A stretch of 64,000 bases of DNA from Alteraurantiacibacter aquimixticola (lineage in GTDB: Bacteria > Pseudomonadota > Alphaproteobacteria > Sphingomonadales > Sphingomonadaceae), in assembly GCF_004965515.1 (NCBI RefSeq), contig NZ_SSHH01000002.1, positions 826,840 to 890,839 of the forward strand, written 5' to 3'. Numbering within the stretch: the stretch's first letter is position 1; each line of letters opens with the position of its first letter. Below, piece after piece: positions 40,349-48,312 of this stretch. The position numbers and the translations under genes are program-made. The notes under the pieces are model-generated. The model saw only the letters and a list, made by a program, of their open reading frames with translations, ran no database searches and was not told the DNA's origin.

Positions 40349-42150
40349 ATGCCACCAGCGAGGCGCAGGTTCTCCGGCGCGCCCGAAATGGCAATGCGCA
40401 ACTGCTCGAGGTAAGCCTCACGCCAGCGGGCTGTATACTGCTCCATCGTCTCGCCCTCCTCAGGGTAAGGCATGATCGTCAGGTGGAATTCGATCGTCTT
40501 GCCATGCCACTGCGGCACTGCAAAGATCGAAGGCGCACGCTGCTTGTAGGCGAGCCGCGCGGCGAAGCTGGAATAGGTGATTTCCTGCCCTTCGAAGGGA
40601 ATACGCGGCGCAGCAACATTCATCGCCCCGTCAATGGCAATGGTCAGCGTGCAACCCTGACCGAGCACGCGCATGGCCTGGCGGGCTACCTGGGCCTCCG
40701 TCTGGTCGCTAGTGCTGATCAGTTGGCGGGCGAAATCGACCGTCGGCAGGCCGGGCGTCGAAGCGAGCCAGCGGTTTTCTAAGCCTAGCAATTCGAGCGC
40801 CAGCGGGCCGGAGAACATTGCCCCGATATGCGCAGAGGCGAAGACCAGCCCCCGCCCCTGCTCCACCAGCGGGCGGACCATGGCTTCCAGCGGGTCGAGC
40901 TCGGCGACACGCTCCACCAGCTGTTCGGCCTGGTCCATGCGGCATTCCAGCCAATCATAGATCAGCCGGTCAGCCAGCAGGCCCCAGCGGCCGCGGTCTT
41001 CCCACTCGGCGCGACGAGAATCGGGCCAGACTTCCGGATCGCGGAAACGCCAGGCCCAATCGAACCGCGCCTTGGGGATATTGGCATCCTCCAGCCGGTC
41101 CCACAGCGCATCGAGCCCGCTCTCGAAATCATTGGGCAGACGGCGCCGGCGTGCATCGATCAGGTGGTCGTAGAGCCGGATCGCGGCTTCCTGCTGCCCG
41201 GCCTGGTTGAGCGCGGAAGCGGCAGCACGGCGCAGCGTTTCGTTCTCCGGATCGGCAAGGCACGCCTCGGTCATCAACTCGGCCGCGCGATCATATTCAC
41301 CCGTTGCCTTCAACGCGCGCGCGAGCCAGACGCGCAGATGCGGCAGGTGCGGCGCCTGTTCCAGCGCCTGTTCCAAATCCGCCCGTGCATTTTGGTGGTC
41401 ACCCTTGGTGAGCAAGATCTCTCCGCGCCGCAGAAGGGCGCGGAGGTTGCCCGGTTCCAGCTCCAACGCGCGGGTATAATGCTCCACCGCCTCCACACTG
41501 CGTTGGCGGCCAAGCATGGCATCGCCCACCTCGATATGGATCGCCGGGCTGGTGATCGTGTCGTCCGTAGTGGCGGGCGCGATTGCGATCGCCTTGTCGA
41601 ATTCACCGCGCGCGTTCAGCATTTGCAGGCGCTGTTCCAGTTGTTCTTCGCCCGCGCCCGCGTCGCGCGCTTCAAGCATCGCCATCGCGGTATCCTCCCG
41701 CCCAGCGCGGGTGAGCGCCTTGAGCGCGAGGCCCGTCAGGCGCGCATCGGCAGGCCAGTCGGCGTAATTCTCGGCATAGTCGGCAGCTGCGTCGACCTCG
41801 CCCGCCATCATCAACCGGGTGAGCACCATGGAGAGTCCGCGCGGATCGCCGCGGTGATCCTTCATCAGATCGTCGAACGTCGAGCGGGCGCGGTCGGGAT
41901 CGAATTCCCACACCAGCCGCGCGAGTAACACGCGGTCCGCCTGCGTGGCGTGCGGGCCCTGCACCATCCGGTCGAGGATGGCAGCAGCCAACCGGTCCTC
42001 GCCGCGATCGACCAGAGGGCGCAGGATGGCGAAGCGCACTTCCTCGCAGGCGAGCGCATCCGTAACGTCGATCGTGTCGAGATCGCCTGCAGAAATCTCT
42101 GCCCCGGCGCGGATTTTCGCCGCGATCCGGTCAATAGCCTTCAATTCCAT
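40324..42150 (-). CDS. vexE: VexE-like TPR protein with C-terminal LpxL-type acyltransferase domain
   Basis: This 608-residue protein has helical TPR-type repeats to about residue 340 (for example VEAVEHYTRALELEPGNLRALLRRGEILL). A domain at about 390-600 resembles lysophospholipid/lipid A acyltransferases (GRGLVFASAHIGAMFSGPLALELLG, then LTIAIDGAMNVAAPRIPFEG and APSIFAVPQW). VexE of the Vi locus has this type of domain and places an acyl chain on the reducing-end HexNAc that anchors the capsule. The expected H-x4-D/E catalytic acid is not seen: His441 is followed by IGAMF. It is the last gene of the operon, three bases after the VexD-like gene, exactly its Salmonella position. Confidence 0.75.
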   Translation of the reverse strand: MELKAIDRIAAKIRAGAEISAGDLDTIDVTDALACEEVRFAILRPLVDRGEDRLAAAILDRMVQGPHATQADRVLLARLVWEFDPDRARSTFDDLMKDHRGDPRGLSMVLTRLMMAGEVDAAADYAENYADWPADARLTGLALKALTRAGREDTAMAMLEARDAGAGEEQLEQRLQMLNARGEFDKAIAIAPATTDDTITSPAIHIEVGDAMLGRQRSVEAVEHYTRALELEPGNLRALLRRGEILLTKGDHQNARADLEQALEQAPHLPHLRVWLARALKATGEYDRAAELMTEACLADPENETLRRAAASALNQAGQQEAAIRLYDHLIDARRRRLPNDFESGLDALWDRLEDANIPKARFDWAWRFRDPEVWPDSRRAEWEDRGRWGLLADRLIYDWLECRMDQAEQLVERVAELDPLEAMVRPLVEQGRGLVFASAHIGAMFSGPLALELLGLENRWLASTPGLPTVDFARQLISTSDQTEAQVARQAMRVLGQGCTLTIAIDGAMNVAAPRIPFEGQEITYSSFAARLAYKQRAPSIFAVPQWHGKTIEFHLTIMPYPEEGETMEQYTARWREAYLEQLRIAISGAPENLRLAGGIWRHIQPG

Positions 42151-42153
42151 AGA

Positions 42154-43647
42154 CTAGTTCTCTTCTGTGGCGGAGCGTCGCAGCGTAAGCCAGCCAAGCG
42201 CCAGCACGGCGGCCAGCGCAATGGCCAGCGCCGTCAGGATGCCGAGGAAACGGCTCTCATTGCGCGATTGCGGTTCCATCGGCCGCGAGATCACGACCAG
42301 GTACTTACGTTGTTCCAACCCGCGCAGCCGTGCCTGTTCGAGCGTCGTACGCGCGGCGGCGAGTTCTTCCTGCGCCGCCTCGCGTTCGGCCATCGCGGCT
42401 TCGAACTGCGCCAGCGTGCGACCGACAGTCCCGTCCTCGCGCGAGCTGACCAGCCGCTCCTGCTGCTGGGCGATCTGCCGCTCCAGCGCCTGGATGCGGG
42501 CATTGATACGCGGCAGGAAGGCGCTTTCGCTAAGCCCGTTGGCGAGCAGCGCGCTGCGCTGCGCCTCATACTCGGCCAGTTCGACTTCCAGCCCGTTGAT
42601 GATCGTGTAAATGCCCTGCGCCGACATGCGCGGATCGAGCTCTGCCTGGCGCTGCTGTACTTCGACCACGCGCCCCTGTGCCTGCGCCAGCCGGTCGCGC
42701 GCCTCCTGCTCGGCTACCACAAGGTCTGCCATCTGGTCCTCGTCGATCGCCTGCGAGATATCGCGCACCTTCTGCTTACCGAGGTCGAGGAGGATTTCGG
42801 CATAGCGCACCGCCATCTCCGGCGTGACGCCCTCGACCTGCAGCGTCATGATGCCTTCCTGCTGGTCGGCAATCACCTGCACGCGGTCGCGATAGAAGCC
42901 GAGCCCCCTGCCCGCGTCGGAAGCTCCCGGCATATCCTGCCCGTCGAAATGCGAGAGATAGGCATGTTCGCCCTGCATGATCCGGCGCACTTCTTCCGAC
43001 AGCAGGTAGTCGCGCACACGGTAACCGTCCGTCATCCCGCCGCCGCCGGTGCTCACGCCCAGCATGGCCGCGCCCGAAATCCCCTCGCTGGGGCTGACCG
43101 TGGTGATCGCGAAGGAGGTTTCGGTCTGGTAGTAATAGGACTTGATGAAGGCGAAATAGCCGAGCGCCAACAGTACCGGCAGGAAAGCGAAGAGCGCGAG
43201 GTTGCGTAGCCTTCGCACGCGCCGTTCATGGTCGCGCTGGTTGATCGTGGCGAGACGCGCGGAAATGTCCGCCTCGCTGGGCAGCAGGGCCTCGATCTCT
43301 CGCCGCCGGTCTTCCTCGTCCCGGCGCGCGGCCCGCAAGCGCGCGGCGTGCTGAACCTGCGTGCCGGAAGCGGAGGCGCGAGCGGTTGGGGCAGCGGCGG
43401 CAGATCCAGCAACGGCTGCAGAAGCTTTCGCCTCCGCCTCAAGCTCGGCTTCGAGCTCGGCCTCACGCGCCTGCTCGGCCATCTTGTCGGTCGCCTCCTT
43501 CAGCAGGTCTACCTCGGCATCGCCCTCCCCGATCAGGTCGGACACGTCCTCGCTGGCGCTAGTATCCGCATCGGGCGTGACATAGTCCGCCCCCTTTCCG
43601 GACGCGCGTGAGCGGCGCCATGCCTGCAGGCGTTGCTTGTTATCCAT
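42154..43647 (-). CDS. vexD: Capsule export inner-membrane polysaccharide co-polymerase, VexD/KpsE/CtrB-like
   Basis: This 497-residue PCP protein has a long cytoplasmic Ala/Glu-rich N-terminus (1-150), a first transmembrane helix at about 155-172 (LALFAFLPVLLALGYFAFI), a periplasmic domain and a second helix near the C-terminus (ILTALAIALAAVLALGWL). The PCP motif region YYYQTETSFAI follows helix one, and the periplasmic part contains two long coiled coils (about 300-350 and 370-440). It bridges the ABC transporter to the outer-membrane channel. The 140-residue charged cytoplasmic extension exceeds KpsE/VexD length (about 380-430) and is an oddity of this locus. It lies between the VexC-like and VexE-like genes. 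Confidence 0.85.
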   Translation of the reverse strand: MDNKQRLQAWRRSRASGKGADYVTPDADTSASEDVSDLIGEGDAEVDLLKEATDKMAEQAREAELEAELEAEAKASAAVAGSAAAAPTARASASGTQVQHAARLRAARRDEEDRRREIEALLPSEADISARLATINQRDHERRVRRLRNLALFAFLPVLLALGYFAFIKSYYYQTETSFAITTVSPSEGISGAAMLGVSTGGGGMTDGYRVRDYLLSEEVRRIMQGEHAYLSHFDGQDMPGASDAGRGLGFYRDRVQVIADQQEGIMTLQVEGVTPEMAVRYAEILLDLGKQKVRDISQAIDEDQMADLVVAEQEARDRLAQAQGRVVEVQQRQAELDPRMSAQGIYTIINGLEVELAEYEAQRSALLANGLSESAFLPRINARIQALERQIAQQQERLVSSREDGTVGRTLAQFEAAMAEREAAQEELAAARTTLEQARLRGLEQRKYLVVISRPMEPQSRNESRFLGILTALAIALAAVLALGWLTLRRSATEEN

Positions 43648-43679
43648 ATCGGCTACCTAGCGGTATCATGCCCCAGCCG

Positions 43680-44381
43680 CTACTCACTGGAAAATCCTTC
43701 CACCAGTTGCTGCAGACTGTCCTGTTCGACCAGCTGCGTCTCGAAAATTCCCTTGGCCTCCTCGGCATCGGCGGTGAGGACGAACTTGCCCCCTTGCAGC
43801 ACCGCGAAGCGACGGCCGAAGCGCTCGGCCAGCCGCGGCGAATGAGTGAGGAAGAACAGGCCTGCACCCTCGTTCAGCTTCTGCTCCAGCGCCACCTCGC
43901 AGCGCGTGCGGAAGGAGGGTGCGCCGGTCCCGATATTGCCATCGGCGACATAGGTATCCGCCGGGATCGCCATGCTGAGCGCAAAACCGAGCCGTGCGCG
44001 CATGCTGGAGGAATAGGTTTCCACCTTGCGGTGATAATCTTCGCCCAGCTCGGAAAACTCCGCAACATAGGCGCTTACGCGGTTACGCGGCGCTTCGGCG
44101 AGGTCTGCAATGATCTCGACGTTGCGCTCCCCCGTCATCGAAGGATGCAGCGCGCCGGTGAAGCCCAGCGGCCAGGAAATGCGTCCGCTACGGTGGACAT
44201 TGCCCTCCGTAGGCCGAGTGAAGCCCGCCAAGAGGTGCGCAATCGTCGTCTTGCCAACGCCCGGCGGCGCTAGGATGCAGATGCGGTCCCAAGGCTCGAA
44301 CAACAGCGTCGCTTCGCGGAGGATCACGCGCTCCTCATCATCGAGCACATAGTGCTTGGTGCATTGTTCGAAACCGATCAT
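43680..44381 (-). CDS. vexC: Capsule ABC transporter ATP-binding protein, VexC/KpsT-like, with altered Walker B
   Basis: This 233-residue ATPase powers export of the finished polysaccharide. Walker A is APPGVGKTT (39-46), the signature motif YSSSMRARLGFA (123-134) is the KpsT version of LSGGQ, and the H-loop is LTHSP (His180). At Walker B the sequence reads YVADGNIGTGAPSF where KpsT/CtrD have DE-x-x-AxGD-x-SF; Asp147 is kept but the catalytic Glu is Gly148. The ATG at 44381 overlaps the permease stop (TGATG); the longer frame upstream is a shadow inside the permease gene. Either the protein uses another catalytic residue or turnover is slow. Confidence 0.88.
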   Translation of the reverse strand: MIGFEQCTKHYVLDDEERVILREATLLFEPWDRICILAPPGVGKTTIAHLLAGFTRPTEGNVHRSGRISWPLGFTGALHPSMTGERNVEIIADLAEAPRNRVSAYVAEFSELGEDYHRKVETYSSSMRARLGFALSMAIPADTYVADGNIGTGAPSFRTRCEVALEQKLNEGAGLFFLTHSPRLAERFGRRFAVLQGGKFVLTADAEEAKGIFETQLVEQDSLQQLVEGFSSE

Positions 44382-45199
44382 CAGATCGCCCAGGAGGCAT
44401 CGCCCTCGACCGGCGCGCCCGACAGCCGGCGACGCTGGACGATATAGCCGGTGGCGACACAGACGAGGATGAAGGTGATCGGCACCCAAGCCATGGCGAA
44501 CAGCGATTCATAGCCGATGAAAAGACCGTTCCTGAGGATCTCGATCCCGTGAAAGAGCGGGTTCCAGACGAACAGGTCGCGCAGCGTGGGCGGCAGCTCG
44601 TTGGCGGTGTAGAAGACCCCTGAAATGTAGAACAACGGACGCAGGAAGATCGGCGTCGCACGCGACAGGGCGGGTACAATGGTGGATAGCGATGCCATCA
44701 GGTATCCAAAGGCCCCGCCGCTAGTCACCGCGAGGAAGTAGCCCCACAACGCCAGCACCGGATCGTGCATCTCGAAGAAGCCGAAGACCGAATAATTGAG
44801 CAGCAGCAGGAAGCCGAAGATCAGCAGGCTGTTGACCATCTCCAGCGCAAAGACCGCACCGCCCACCAGGTTCGGGCTGACTGTCGGGAAGGAGAGGATG
44901 TGGCGATAGGCGGTTCTCGAACGCAGGATCGCATTCACAGCATAGCGCGAACAGACATAGGGCACGACACCCGAACAGATGAAGCTGCCGATATCGGTAT
45001 CAATCGGTATCCGGCGGCCAAGCAGCAGGAAGATCACGTAAACGGCCAGCACCCAGGCCAACGGCACGAGGTAGGCCCAGAGATAGCCGAGCGCATCCCC
45101 GGTATAGCGCGAGCCGATCTCGCGCAGGATGATAGCCTTGACCTTGCGCAGCCAGCGCGGCGCCGCCTCTAGCACGCGGACCGGAGGCCAATCATTCAT
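44381..45199 (-). CDS. vexB: Capsule ABC transporter permease, VexB/KpsM-like
   Basis: This 272-residue ABC-2 type permease has six hydrophobic segments, starting with a cytoplasmic amphipathic N-terminus (LRKVKAIILREIGSRYTGDALGYLWAYLVPLAW). That REI-x3-Y-x-x3-LGYLWA pattern is the hallmark of KpsM/Wzm permeases. Further segments include SFICSGVVPYVCSRYAVNAI, SLLIFGFLLLLNYSVFGF, PIFLRPLFYISGVFYTANELP and FVWNPLFHGIEILRNGLF. With the VexC-like ATPase it forms a two-plus-two exporter for the lipid-linked polymer. It overlaps VexA by four bases and VexC by one base. Confidence 0.92.
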   Translation of the reverse strand: MNDWPPVRVLEAAPRWLRKVKAIILREIGSRYTGDALGYLWAYLVPLAWVLAVYVIFLLLGRRIPIDTDIGSFICSGVVPYVCSRYAVNAILRSRTAYRHILSFPTVSPNLVGGAVFALEMVNSLLIFGFLLLLNYSVFGFFEMHDPVLALWGYFLAVTSGGAFGYLMASLSTIVPALSRATPIFLRPLFYISGVFYTANELPPTLRDLFVWNPLFHGIEILRNGLFIGYESLFAMAWVPITFILVCVATGYIVQRRRLSGAPVEGDASWAI

Positions 45200-46263
45200 C
45201 GGCTGATGCGCTCTATATCGCTGGTAAGGCGCGTGACCGAACCGATCGCCTGCAGCACCTTCTGCGTCTGGGTGAAGGGCGCATAGCTGACATAGACCAC
45301 GTCACCTGGCAGCAGCGGGAAATCGCCAGCAATAAGGATGTTGGCCGGATCGCTCATATCCATGCGATAGATCACGTCGCGCTGCCCTGCATCGCGCTGG
45401 CGGAAGACGAAGACGCCGGTGGGATCGGCGGTGCGCTCATCCAGCCCGCTGGCATTGCCCAACGCGTCAATCAACATGTACTCGCTGCGCGGCAGCGGAA
45501 CACGCGCCGGGCGTCCCACCGAACCCATGATGACATAGTAGCGATCGTCCCGGCGCAGCGAGATGATGTCGCCGGGCTGTAGGGCAATGTCATAGGCGGC
45601 ATCGGAGAACAGCTGGTCGAGGCCGATCTCCGCCAGCACGCCGTTGCGATGCACCTGCACGATATACTCCGATCCCGGCTCACGCTGGATGCCCGCCCCG
45701 CCGATCACCGCGCCGAGACGCGAGGATTGCGGGGTCAGCTCGACAGCACCGCCGCGCGCGACGTCGCCCATCACCGTCACCGAACGCTGCGTTGCCCCCG
45801 TGCGAGTCACCACCACTTCGGGGCCGTAGATCTGCCGCACCAGCTTCTGGCGGATCCGCTCGGTCAGTTCTGCGGTCGTCAGGCCCACGGCCTCCACCCG
45901 CCCGGCGAAGGGCAAAATGATCGAACCGTCCTCGGCAATCTGGACCGCAGGGACGGTGACCGGCGAAGCAATGGTGACCGGGAAGCGGCCGTTGCCAGCG
46001 GATTCGGTCAGCGTCACAGTCAGCACGTCGCCGCGGCGTAGCTCCTCGAAATCGGTCGATGGGCCGGACAGGAACTCCACCGGCACGCTGGCTGCCGCCG
46101 GCATCTCGATCGGTTCGGCCTGCCATTGCGCAAGCGGCATCACCTCAACGTCATACTGGCCGGCCTCCACCACCTCGCCCGTCGAAGGTCCGCCGCGCGG
46201 CAGGGCGCAGGCGGAGGTGACAAAGGCAAGGAGGGCGGCAGTCAGGATACGAAACGGGGTCAT
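45196..46263 (-). CDS. vexA: Outer-membrane polysaccharide export protein (OPX), VexA/KpsD/CtrA-like
   Basis: This 355-residue protein has a signal sequence with a cysteine at its end (ILTAALLAFVTSACALPRG), suggesting a lipoprotein with an imperfect lipobox. The poly-export domain follows (RRGDVLTVTLTESAGNGRFPV, then DGSIILPFAGRVEAVGLTTAELTERIRQKL). Two SLBB-type repeats come next (SVTVMGDVARGGAVEL...GAVIGGAGIQREPGSEYIVQVHRNG and YYVIMGSVGRPARVPLPRSEYMLIDALGNASGLDERTADP). It forms the outer-membrane gate for the capsule. It begins the export block and overlaps the permease gene by four bases. Confidence 0.9.
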   Translation of the reverse strand: MTPFRILTAALLAFVTSACALPRGGPSTGEVVEAGQYDVEVMPLAQWQAEPIEMPAAASVPVEFLSGPSTDFEELRRGDVLTVTLTESAGNGRFPVTIASPVTVPAVQIAEDGSIILPFAGRVEAVGLTTAELTERIRQKLVRQIYGPEVVVTRTGATQRSVTVMGDVARGGAVELTPQSSRLGAVIGGAGIQREPGSEYIVQVHRNGVLAEIGLDQLFSDAAYDIALQPGDIISLRRDDRYYVIMGSVGRPARVPLPRSEYMLIDALGNASGLDERTADPTGVFVFRQRDAGQRDVIYRMDMSDPANILIAGDFPLLPGDVVYVSYAPFTQTQKVLQAIGSVTRLTSDIERISR

Positions 46264-46307
46264 GGGCTGCGATCAGTATGCCAGTTTCCGGGACCGGTGA
46301 AGCAAAA

Positions 46308-48257
46308 TCAGGTCGAGCAGATGTGCAGGAAGGTGCGCAGCGACTGCTCGTCCGAAAAACGCTCGCCCACGAAATCGCGCGCACGGTCGCTAGCCGTGGG
46401 ATCGGCCTGGAAGCGCTTGGCAAGGCGATGGACTTTCTCGCTCGCGGCGACGAGGTCGGGCTTCTCGGTGCAATCGAGCACATGACCGGTCTCGCCCTCG
46501 ATAAAGCATTCGACCGAGCCGCCCGCAGGCGTCGCGACCACCGGCAAGCCGGCGGCCTGCGCCTCGATGAGCACGTTGGGCAGGCCCTCGAAACGCGAGA
46601 GCAGGACCTTCACATCCATCTTCTCATACCAGTATCCGACGCTACGCGAGCGGCCGACCATCAGTACGCGGTCGGTCAGGCCGTGGTGTGCGATCAGTTC
46701 CTCGATCTCTCCGCGGGCGCGCCCGTCGCCGACGAGTACAAAGCGCGAGGCGGGGTAGCGCTGGCTGTAGACTGCGGCCAACTCTACCCATGGCAGGGGC
46801 TGCTTCACATGTTCTAGGCGGAAAACACCGCCGATCGTGGTCTCGGCGTCGGCGGTCTGCGCCACGAAGCGTTCCCAGCGTTCGATCTCCTCCTCCAGCG
46901 GCGGCTCCACGCAGGGGGAAACCGCATTGTAGAGGGTCCTTACCCGCTCGGAAGGCAGGTCGAGCCAATCCGCATAAACATTACCCACGAGACTGGAGTT
47001 GCTGATCAGTGTGACACCCGGAATTCGCGCCATGGCGCGGTAAAGAATTTCGTATTCCGGCTGGTTGCGATCGGTGCGCACGATGGGCGGCTGGCCGCGG
47101 AAAACCAGGTGGATCTTGGGCACACCCGCAAGCAGTGCGGCCAGTGCACCATAAAGCGTAGCGCCATCCTGCCAGATGCTGGCGACGTCGAAATCGCGGT
47201 CGAGGAAATAGGAGGTCAGGCGGGTGGCACCGTAATTCACCTGTGGCGGGAGCATGGTACACAAGGTCGCCATGTCCGGATCAAGGTCGAGATGGTCGCT
47301 CACAGGCGTGGGCGTCACTTCCTCCAGCTCCACTACTTCGATCCCGTTGTCCAGCAGGTCGGGCAGGAAGTGATCGTTAGGCTTGTGTTCAACGCCCAGC
47401 GTCTTCACCGCCACGCTGACGAGGTCGGGTGAACCGAGATTTTCGGCCAGCAGGCAGGCGAGTTTGGACAATTGCCGTTCCGCGCCGCCCGCACCCAGAC
47501 CGCCGGTAACGAGCGAGATCTTTTGCGGGTCCTTGGTGGGACGCAGCGGCCGGTTCTCGAAGAATCGCAGCAGGCATTCGAGCGCAAGAAGGCGGCAGTC
47601 CTCACCGTGTTTTGCGCGTCCCGGCGCGAGCCGTTCGAGACATTCAACCTGGTGGCGCACTTGCACCAGCAGCAGGCCCCCACGGCTGTCTGGCGCAAAT
47701 TCGTCAGCGGCCGGCTCCAGAACTTCAAGTGCATCGACCAGGAAGCCCACCTTGGCCAGGCGAACGGCGAGATCCAGACGCGCGGACAGGTAGTCCGGAT
47801 GCGCGGCGAGAATTTTCCGGAAAAGTGCGAAGCAATCGTCGTAGTGGTAGATTGCATCGTAAAGTGCCGCGCGCCGCGCCAGCTCTCTGCGGTCATCGCT
47901 ATCGGCCGGATAATGCCGGTCGATGATCGCCATCGCTTCGTCCTTCATGCTGCGCTTCCAGAAGGAGGAGACGAGGTGGCGGATCACCTTTGGGTGGTCG
48001 GGATTGGCGCGGTAAAGTGCTTCCCATTTCGGCGCGGTCTCGGAGACCAGCATCGCGTTGTCCAGGATCTGCAGCAGCAATATGCTGGCCTTCAAGTCAC
48101 CGGCCACGTCATCCGCATAGCGGCGCGCCATCTCGGCTGCCTTGAGAGCTGGCCGCAGCCCGGGCTTGGTGGAGAACTCGTACAGTTCGGTAAGAGCTGC
48201 GATCAGTTCTGCAGGATCGATGGGATCTGGCTCTGCTTTGTGGGCAAGACTGCTCAT
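46308..48257 (-). CDS. tviE: TviE-like GT-B glycosyltransferase with N-terminal helical-repeat region, likely capsule polymerase
   Basis: This 649-residue protein has a helical, TPR-like N-terminal 260 residues (ILAAHPDYLSARLDLAVRLAKVGFLVDALEVL). A family-4-like glycosyltransferase follows: KISLVTGGLGAGGAERQLSKLACLL (about 265-290), LVFRGQPP, FRLEHVKQPLPWVELA, FVLVGDGRARGEIEELI and the nucleotide-sugar motif SRFEGLPNVLIEAQAAGLPVV (E-x7-E). In Salmonella the glycosyltransferase in this position, TviE, is the enzyme proposed to polymerise GalNAcA from UDP-GalNAcA. The place between the TviD-like and VexA-like genes is the same here. It is somewhat longer than TviE (about 580 residues), the extra part being at the N-terminus. 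Confidence 0.8.
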   Translation of the reverse strand: MSSLAHKAEPDPIDPAELIAALTELYEFSTKPGLRPALKAAEMARRYADDVAGDLKASILLLQILDNAMLVSETAPKWEALYRANPDHPKVIRHLVSSFWKRSMKDEAMAIIDRHYPADSDDRRELARRAALYDAIYHYDDCFALFRKILAAHPDYLSARLDLAVRLAKVGFLVDALEVLEPAADEFAPDSRGGLLLVQVRHQVECLERLAPGRAKHGEDCRLLALECLLRFFENRPLRPTKDPQKISLVTGGLGAGGAERQLSKLACLLAENLGSPDLVSVAVKTLGVEHKPNDHFLPDLLDNGIEVVELEEVTPTPVSDHLDLDPDMATLCTMLPPQVNYGATRLTSYFLDRDFDVASIWQDGATLYGALAALLAGVPKIHLVFRGQPPIVRTDRNQPEYEILYRAMARIPGVTLISNSSLVGNVYADWLDLPSERVRTLYNAVSPCVEPPLEEEIERWERFVAQTADAETTIGGVFRLEHVKQPLPWVELAAVYSQRYPASRFVLVGDGRARGEIEELIAHHGLTDRVLMVGRSRSVGYWYEKMDVKVLLSRFEGLPNVLIEAQAAGLPVVATPAGGSVECFIEGETGHVLDCTEKPDLVAASEKVHRLAKRFQADPTASDRARDFVGERFSDEQSLRTFLHICST

Positions 48258-48312
48258 AGGGGGGTACTCTTGATAGGGGTTACTGGGGGAAGGAGAGTGA
48301 GCGGCGATGCGG

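Noticed and set aside
40324-46263. Group 2 (KpsCS, Kdo-linker) capsule export locus
   Set aside because: No KpsC or KpsS Kdo-transferase genes were seen; an acyltransferase domain occupies the position of VexE instead.
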